NCBI RefSeq assembly: GCF_901000735.1
Contig: NC_081547.1
Span: 1,302,001 to 1,366,000, forward strand
DNA length: 64,000 bases
Source: Corylus avellana
Taxonomy: Eukaryota > Streptophyta > Magnoliopsida > Fagales > Betulaceae
Reading direction: 5' to 3'
Positions within the stretch are counted from its first letter, which is position 1, and each line of letters begins with the position of its first letter. A model generated the notes under the pieces. That model worked only from the letters and a program-made list of their open reading frames with translations. It searched no databases and was not told where the DNA came from. A program made the position numbers and the translations under genes. Below, one piece after another: positions 57,208 to 64,000 of this stretch.

Positions 57208-57900
57208 ATGGCAAGTGGATTTGGGGGATCAACAACGAGCGTGCCACAGCAAAACCCGTCTTGCTTGGGCAATAACGCCAACGATGTGGGCGATTTTGAA
57301 TGCAATATCTGCTTTGATTTAGCTCAAGACCCAATTGTTACACTTTGCGGTCACCTCTTCTGTTGGCCGTGTCTATATAGATGGCTCCACCATCACTCTC
57401 ATTGCCAGGAATGCCCAGTTTGCAAGGCCGTCATACAAGAGGAGAAATTGGTTCCTCTATATGGAAGGGGCAAAACACAGAGTGACCCACGATCAAAGTC
57501 GTATCCAGGTATTGACGTTCCTAACCGTCCGGCAGGGCAACGGCCCGAAACTGCTGCTCCTCCTCCCCCAGAAGCAAATCAGTTTAACTTTAGCAATCAT
57601 GGCTTTGGATTTAGAGGGGGTTTTGCGCCAATGGCGACAGCTAGGATTGGTAACTTCACTCTGGCTTCTGCTTTTGGTGGTCTGATTCCTTCCTTGCTAA
57701 ATATTCAGTTTCAAGGCTTCCCAGATGCTACTGTGTATGGGCAGACTTCTGGTTTTCCCAGTGGGTTTAATACGTTTCATGGGGGCCATGCACACAGGTT
57801 CCCCCCACCAGTCAGTCGAGGACAGCATGCTGATGTTGTTTTGAAGAATCTTCTTTTGCTGATTGGCATCTTTGTCATCGTTGCTCTTCTTTGTTGGTAA
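57208..57900 (+). CDS. RING-type E3 ubiquitin ligase, RMA/RNF5-RNF185 class
   Basis: Single coding exon, 230 residues. A C3HC4 RING finger sits at the N-terminus with C32, C35, C47, H49, C52, C55, C69 and C72, spaced as in RMA/RNF5/RNF185 proteins, and with the typical W-P-C-L-Y-x-W-L segment. Then come a KLVPLYGRG motif (80-88), a Pro/Gly/Phe-rich middle and a C-terminal hydrophobic anchor (about 210-230, VVLKNLLLLIGIFVIVALLCW). RMA-class ligases are tail-anchored in the ER membrane, work with an E2 enzyme and serve in protein quality control. The frame is intact, all zinc ligands are present, and length is at the usual 220-250. Confidence 0.94.
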   Translation: MASGFGGSTTSVPQQNPSCLGNNANDVGDFECNICFDLAQDPIVTLCGHLFCWPCLYRWLHHHSHCQECPVCKAVIQEEKLVPLYGRGKTQSDPRSKSYPGIDVPNRPAGQRPETAAPPPPEANQFNFSNHGFGFRGGFAPMATARIGNFTLASAFGGLIPSLLNIQFQGFPDATVYGQTSGFPSGFNTFHGGHAHRFPPPVSRGQHADVVLKNLLLLIGIFVIVALLCW

Positions 57901-60580
57901 TTTGTTTTTACCTCTCAAACTTAAACTGATGATGGATTTCTACAGCGGTCGATGTTCTGTCCTGTATATACATTAGCGGCTTGATGACTTCATTTCGTGA
58001 TTGTCAATTCGATGTTTTTGAAATCTAAAATTTGGACTTGTACGCTTTTTCTTAAGTTGCCTGACAAAATCTCTCTCTAATGTATGCCTGTGTTGTGGTC
58101 TTTTAAACATCTTCATCCTAAGGATCGTGCTTTCAAGTTTTCTGTCTTCATTATTATTCTCTCATTCGAGAGCTGCCAGATCTAATTGCAAGACGCATGT
58201 ACGGTAAAGCTTCAAAGGCTTCATCAAGTTGAAAGATGGTTTTAATCAATGTTTCTTGATGCAAACTTTTTGTAAGAGACTCTTTCTTATTGTAATGCAG
58301 TCTATTTTTGGTATTTAGTATGCTTTCAGAATAGTTTCTTTTACAAGTAAGCAACTTAGAGAATGGATTTGTAGTACTTCCAATAATTGCAGTACTCATT
58401 CTTTGCAATTGGAAACAATGTTGTCGACACCTTTAGAATGATGTTTTTGTGATGATACAATTAGCATTGTACGTAGGCTGCCTGTGAGGCTTGTTGATAG
58501 TGGAGAGTAGGGGGCAAAATCCTTTTGGCGGGAGGGAAAATACTTGTATGATGCTTAAATCTGCACAAGGAAAGAGCAGATTTGACTTACGAATATGTAG
58601 ATTTTGTAAAATGCATCTGTCATATGAAGGGTGGAGAAAGGGTTACTGAAATTTGCAGGGGATGAATGTGTTTTGTTAAGCCACTTGGTCAAAGTTTTTT
58701 ACAAGTTTTTGCAGAATGGAAGAGAGGGTTAGGATTGTGTGGCTGACGCAATTAATGTTACGTGGACTGTTATGTGAATTTGTACGAAGTTTTGTAATAA
58801 AATCTATAATACCCAAGCATTTTTCTTATAAGAATAATTCAATCTCTCTAGTAATTGTAAGAAGTTTTTCTTACTTGTTAGAGCAGGTGTTCAAACTGTT
58901 TGACCCCATCAATTGCATGCCTAATTGCAAGAATTTCAATCCGATTTGGCTTGTGCTTTATTTTTGAGCAAATAGGATGCAGTTTACGAGATGTGTTTAT
59001 GGCTCTGTTTGCCCATGGCTTGGAAAAAGAAAGTGGCGTGAAACTATAGCAATATTTGATTGATGTGTGAAAAAGTAATATGGAAAAGTGAAAAAAAAAA
59101 AAAAAAAAAAAAGATTTTGTAGTGATTTTTTATTTATTTAAATAGTAATAAAATGTGATTGATGTAATGTAAAAAGTAAGAATGTTGAAAGTTGAATTTG
59201 AGATGAATAGTATGAAGGGTTTTTTTAATCTATTGGCAAACAACCCCCATAGGTGAGTGTGTTTTGTTAGCATAAAAAGGGTAGAGAGATGGGATTTAGT
59301 ATCATGTAGACTAAAAGTTTTTTGTTGTTCTCAAATCGTTTTCAATCAAATCAAGTTGAGATGTGAAAGGTTTGACTTTGTTTTTGTAATTTACTAATAG
59401 GAGTATATTTAACATTAGGATCTTGTGGATTGAAAATGTGATTTTAAATGAGATTGTAAAAAATAATTATTTAAAAAGTGGAGTTATTAAAAAAGTTACA
59501 AATTCAATTGAGAATTGTCGGTAGAAATTACTCAAAGGGTGATGATAAAAGTAGGTATGGAGACAGCAAATTAAAGTGAAGGAATATTATATGGTTATAG
59601 GTAAGACTCATAAGAGATGTAAAGAAGGCTGCTTTGCAAAAGAATATTATACAACAAAGACGTGTTGAAATCCAGCTTCAATTATTAACAATTTCGTCGT
59701 CCTTGCAATGATCAAGCACATGCAAATGCCGACGGGATTGTCAGGATGCTAAAACCAATCGAATAATCTTCTTCTATCGTTCATCTTTGCCTGCCTCTCT
59801 AAATTATATGCTTTATAATTTCTTACACGATGAAATATCCAAACATGTGTTTTTCTTTTCTTTTCTTTTCTTTTTCCTGTTTATGTTTTGTTTTTGGATA
59901 ATTTTAGTGGATCATACTTATTGATAATTTACAAGAAGAAAACTTGAATCTTGGTCTATGGCCATTTGGCCATTGGCCATCATGGACTCTTCTTCTCTGG
60001 AAAAAGAAATCCAATGGCGGCTGTGGGCATGGCTGTAACTGGGCCCTGCAAGTTCTGTCAGTTTCTGGACTCTGGCTCATTTCATATTCTATACCAATAA
60101 CCAGGTCCAATAATTCAAGGGGCAGTTAAAATGTATGATAAAGTTATTTAGGTGGAGTGTCATGATAAAGCTTTTTATTTTTATTTTTAATCAAAATAAA
60201 AAGTATTAATAAACAACTCAACATACAAAACATTCATAAAAACACAAAAGTTGTTTTCACCTTTCCGTAGTACTAGCAACGTAAATCCGACACAAATTCA
60301 ACACAAAAATAGTTGATTAGGGCTTTTTATATATATATATATATATATAGCATTAACTATGCCTTGCACAATCCAAATCCAACACGCAACATAAAAGCCG
60401 ATAACTTTTGACACAATCTGCAAATTAGCACGAATTTAATACAAAATTAGTAAATTATGGTTAAAAAGTCTAACCTATTCAATTAAATAGGTTGAATTAA
60501 AGTTATCCTATATAAAACAAGCTAACATAAAGCATAAGCCTTTTTTGAAAACCCACAACTATAATTCATTCACAAAATTT
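57901..60580. other. gene-free region after the RING gene
   Basis: 57901-58080 is the RING gene's 3' end. 58154-58408 has a minus-strand frame (…LTKSLHQETLIKTIFQLDEAFEALPY…) without recognised homology. A poly-A run lies at 59092-59112, TTTTC repeats at 59850-59875 and (AT)n at 60330-60350. 59940-60120 has a modest GC patch with no recognised product. Confidence 0.4.
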
Positions 60581-61354
60581 AAAAAGGTAAATGATTTTTT
60601 TCTTCGTGAATCTTTCTCCTTCTTCTAATTTTTAAAATTATCATTGAATGTGTGAAGTTAATGTGGTATAATACATGAGCATGGTAAATTTAATAATTAT
60701 TTTAAAAATTGAAAAGATGAGAGAAAAAGAAAAAAAAAAAAAAAAGAAAGAAAGAAAGAGTACAGCAATCTCATTTAAAAAACATGCAATTTTTTCCAAA
60801 GTAAATGTTGAATGGGATTTGCATTCCAGTGATGTAGGTGACGTCATCACCTTGCCTCACACAAGTGGGAAACTTCCGATCATTGTAAGAGACTGAAAAG
60901 GGAACACTGGGTCCAAGATGTGCAGTGCACCACACCACACCAAACAAACCGTGTCATCAGTCAAAGACTTTGGGGAATGTATGTTTTAAATGCTTTTCTT
61001 CCCCATTTTTCTTTGCTTCACTTCCCACCCAACTTCTTCTGTCAGGCCTTGTACGGTTTCTCTGCATTTTTGTTTTCTTTAATCTATAAAAGCAATGCAA
61101 GGAAAGCAGGGAAAATATATCAAATGAAAAACAAGACAAAATGGGGGGAAATCAAACAATTGGAATTTGAAAACCATTATCAATGCCTATTTATAATCTA
61201 AGCTGAATTTATATAATCTTATATAGATGGTTAAACCTAATATACAGCAATTTTGACACAGCGTATGTGAACCCGGCAAAATTTTAATACGAAATTAACA
61301 AGTTATAATTTATGGGTTTAATTCGTTTAATTAAATTGATTGAATTATAATTTA

Positions 61355-61385
<31 letters not shown>

Positions 61386-63690
61386 GACTCAATCTGACAT
61401 ACAAACACAAATTAATATCTTTAAGCCAACAAGTATTAATGAGAGTTGCCGACTCAACTCGAAATTAACCAGGCTTCTTTACATATATGTCTATGTAAAT
61501 GGATGGACTCACACGTGTGAGTCAATTAGCATGGGACTAAATTAAAAGATGGAGCAGAAATCATGTTGGCTTTTCATGACCGTGAAGTTACAAACTAGCT
61601 AGCTAAAATGACCTGAAGGAGAAAATTACAGTTCAAAAAGCACCGACTAATAAATAGACATAGGTGCCATTTTTTATATTTCAATTTGGAATATGATCAA
61701 TAAGTTCTTCGCTATTAAATAAATAATACTTCTCCTCTGAAAATAACTTACAAAAAGCGACTCAACCTTGAAGAAATAATAAATAAATAAATAAAATTAG
61801 ATTTCGAATCCAATGTACGGCTGTACACACAGATAAGCACGATTTCATGTCCTCTTTGGTACTTGTGCATATCATATTATTCTCAAACCTTGTCGTAATG
61901 AAAAATTATATTTTCACTTTTCAGTAATTTGTTGTTTTGAAAGGTCGAACAATATTAAATATAATAACGTTTTTATAAAATTTATTGTCTGATTAAGAGA
62001 TGAATTGCTCAAAATATTATTATATTTGAAATCATTAAAACTGAAATAATAACGAGTAATACAAAGTCAGAAAATAATTTATAAATATTTTAAAATTATA
62101 TTCTTTATTTTGATAACATGTCAAAAGTCTTTTTCCTATAAAATTAATATCTTCCAAAATACATAAAAGAAACGGATGCTTTACGAATGGACAAGACGAT
62201 GAGCCCGCCCGCCACGTTGGGCTGACTTGTAGGCTGTGCTGGTGTCGGTGACAAACCCATGGGGGGTAATAATGACTGGCAAACATCATATTTAAAATCC
62301 TGCAGTAAAAGAGCACAAAGTCAAAAAGAAAATTGTAAAAATGATATGAAACTCCCTTTTCGTTCATTTTCTTTTTCCTTTTTTGATCTCTCTAAACCAG
62401 AACCGACAGCACAAGGTTGTTGATAATATGTGGAAGTGCTTTTTCCCTTTGGTCTGATTAACTGTGTTAAAGTTCAGTGGTTTCTGTTTTAGTCTTGGGA
62501 AAATGAAAATGAAGCCAAAAGAAAAAGAAAAAGAAAAATAGAACAAATAACCAACGCTGAAAATATATATATATATATATAAGGGCTGTGGGCCTAAGTT
62601 TCTTGATGGACTGATTATTTGGAGTTTGGCCTAACAATAAGCTCTAAAAAAAAAAAAAACAAAAAAGAAGCAATAAAAGCTGGTTCGTCACAAAATTCAT
62701 ATTAAAAATAAATCAATAGATCACCTCTTAATAATGCATGGAAGATGTCTTCCCCACATTTTCTGTACAAAAAGTAACAATTGGTTGAAGGGCATGTGGG
62801 ATGCACATGCTATTCAATAATATGGTTGAGCTTTGTGTTTCAGCCACTAAATGGAACTGCAGTTGAGTGCATATCTTAAGGAAAGATAGTCTTCCTATCT
62901 AATGCGAGACGACTTATTGTCAATATTCAGCACTTAGTTCACTGAAAGCAATAAACATGGTGGAAGACCGACTATAAGTCTATATATAACAATATCTCTC
63001 TTTTATTCTATAATTATGATACCCTCATTTTCATGACACCTTATCTAAAAAATCAATTCCACGGTAATTACAATGGCTCGAAACTAGTTATAGGACGTCT
63101 CTTTTGTGACTCGACAACAAACTGTGTCTTATCATATATTCAAAGTGGTAGTTAGCTTTGATACCAAATAATATAAATTTCATGTACAATTCATTCTTAA
63201 AAACCGTCTTACAATGAAATGGTGTCTAAAAAATTATATACACAAGATTAAAATTACACTTAAGTTATATGAGACATTTAAGATCGTAATAGTATCGTAA
63301 AGTTAGAGTTCAAATTCATAATCTTTATTTCTTAAATACTTTATTAGAGATGGAAACCATGACCATAACTTTCTTCTTTTATTTTCTTTAATTTTTTTTT
63401 TTTTTTTTTTTAAGAACTTTTAGCTTGATAATGAATTAAAGTGTTAGGTCACATGTATGAAAAAGGAAAAATATATATAGAAGTTAGATCCCATTGTAGG
63501 CAGGCTTCCACTATTTTTCTGGTTTGGCCGTCTCTTTCAATCTTCAAAAACCAACCGGTCAACTTTTTCTCCTTCAATAAAGATGACCTGCCAAGGAGGC
63601 ACGTCCCTCTGGTCCCTTTGTGGCACAACGTGGCAACCCCGGCATTGTATTTTGAGGAATGATAGGGACCCAACTTTTTTGCCCAACAAA
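60580..63690. other. gene-free region to near the window end
   Basis: Contains a perfect TGACGTCA palindrome at about 60839-60846 (bZIP-type core) in a GC-richer patch, (TA)n tracts at 61360-61385 and 62563-62582, and several poly-A/T runs. Open frames here (60920-61201 +, 62035-62367 -, 63441-63697 both strands) show no motif I recognise. Confidence 0.4.
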
Positions 63691-63699
63691 AGTCCAACT

Positions 63700-63995
63700 T
63701 TTGCCTTATTTATTTTTTAAAAATAAAATAAAATAAAAAATGAAAAAAATGTTTGAAGCAACCCTATCTATTTTTTGTCTTTCTTTTATTTGGTATTTTT
63801 AAAAAAATGAAAATTGGTATTTTTTTCATAATAATGTCATTTTTTTCAAGAAAATGTCATTATTATGAAGAAAAATACTATTTTTCATTTTAAAAAAAAT
63901 ACTAAATAAAAGAAAGGCCAAAAATAGATAGGGTTGCTTCAGACATTTTTTCCATTTTTCATTTTGTTTTTTTTAGAAAAAAAATAAAGGGTAAA
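63700..63995. mobile_element. foldback element at the window end
   Basis: GCAACCCTATCTATTTTTTG with CTTTCTTTTATTTGGTATTT (left) is the reverse complement of AAATACTAAATAAAAGAAAG with AAAAATAGATAGGGTTGC (right). Outer A/T-rich arms also pair, and the centre has its own hairpin (AATAATGTCATTTTTTTC against GAAAATGTCATTATT). The whole ~290 bp can fold as one long hairpin. Confidence 0.75.
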
Positions 63996-64000
63996 AGTTG

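Noticed and set aside
57335..57685. 116-residue frame inside the RING gene
   Set aside because: Alternate-frame shadow of an intact RING protein.
60839..60846. TGACGTCA palindrome as a promoter
   Set aside because: A single bZIP-type core with no supported gene downstream; kept only as a note.
63441..63697. Open frames of 73 and 82 residues on both strands near the window end
   Set aside because: No recognisable motif, no splice context; overlapping on both strands suggests chance.

Overview
This window is nuclear DNA of a flowering plant, almost certainly a eudicot. It is AT-rich and has intron-containing genes with GT-AG junctions, plant-specific gene families, and many MITEs, hAT, Mutator-like, PIF/Harbinger-like, LINE and SINE remnants. 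A woody rosid is my guess; the sequence alone does not prove it. One 100-N assembly gap lies at 10222-10321.

Layout. (1) 1-582 is the right end of a PIF/Harbinger-like transposon. (2) 583-9899 is copy 1 of a ~9 kb segment that recurs almost unchanged and in the same orientation at 25974-34870. Each copy carries a two-exon mitochondrial calcium uniporter (MCU) gene followed by several kb of non-coding and retroposon DNA. Copy 1 ends in a hAT-type element and the gap. (3) 10.3-18.1 kb holds a local tandem pair of UPF0496 (DUF677) genes. Each is preceded by a related block of repeats and a tRNA-Asp(GTC) sequence on the minus strand, one decayed and one nearly intact. (4) 18.1-26 kb is gene-poor and rich in foldback MITEs, including a hAT element with a clear 8-bp target duplication. 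(5) 34.8-37 kb holds exon-like and broken pieces of a minus-strand gene. (6) 37.3-47.2 kb is a patchwork: a Mutator-like foldback element with a 9-bp target duplication, an isolated first exon of RNase H2 subunit C, a truncated second copy of the end of a MAM33/p32 gene, the complete three-exon MAM33 gene, LINE and SINE pieces, and a retroposon with target duplications. (7) 47.2-50.7 kb is a six-exon coatomer zeta subunit gene whose leader contains a copied piece of the RNase H2C exon. (8) 52.5-53.4 kb (minus) is an ELO/HOS3-like gene. (9) 57.2-57.9 kb is an RMA/RNF185-type RING ubiquitin ligase gene. (10) 58-64 kb has no gene I can support and ends in a foldback repeat.

The genes are independent housekeeping or membrane-associated loci (mitochondrial Ca2+ uptake, mitochondrial matrix p32 protein, COPI coat, fatty-acid elongase-like protein, ER RING ligase, UPF0496 membrane proteins). 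They do not form a cluster or pathway. The main interest is structural: a very recent MCU segmental duplication (or unresolved alleles), exon capture around RNase H2C, and co-duplication of tRNA-Asp with UPF0496. I found no evidence for an undescribed multi-gene system.
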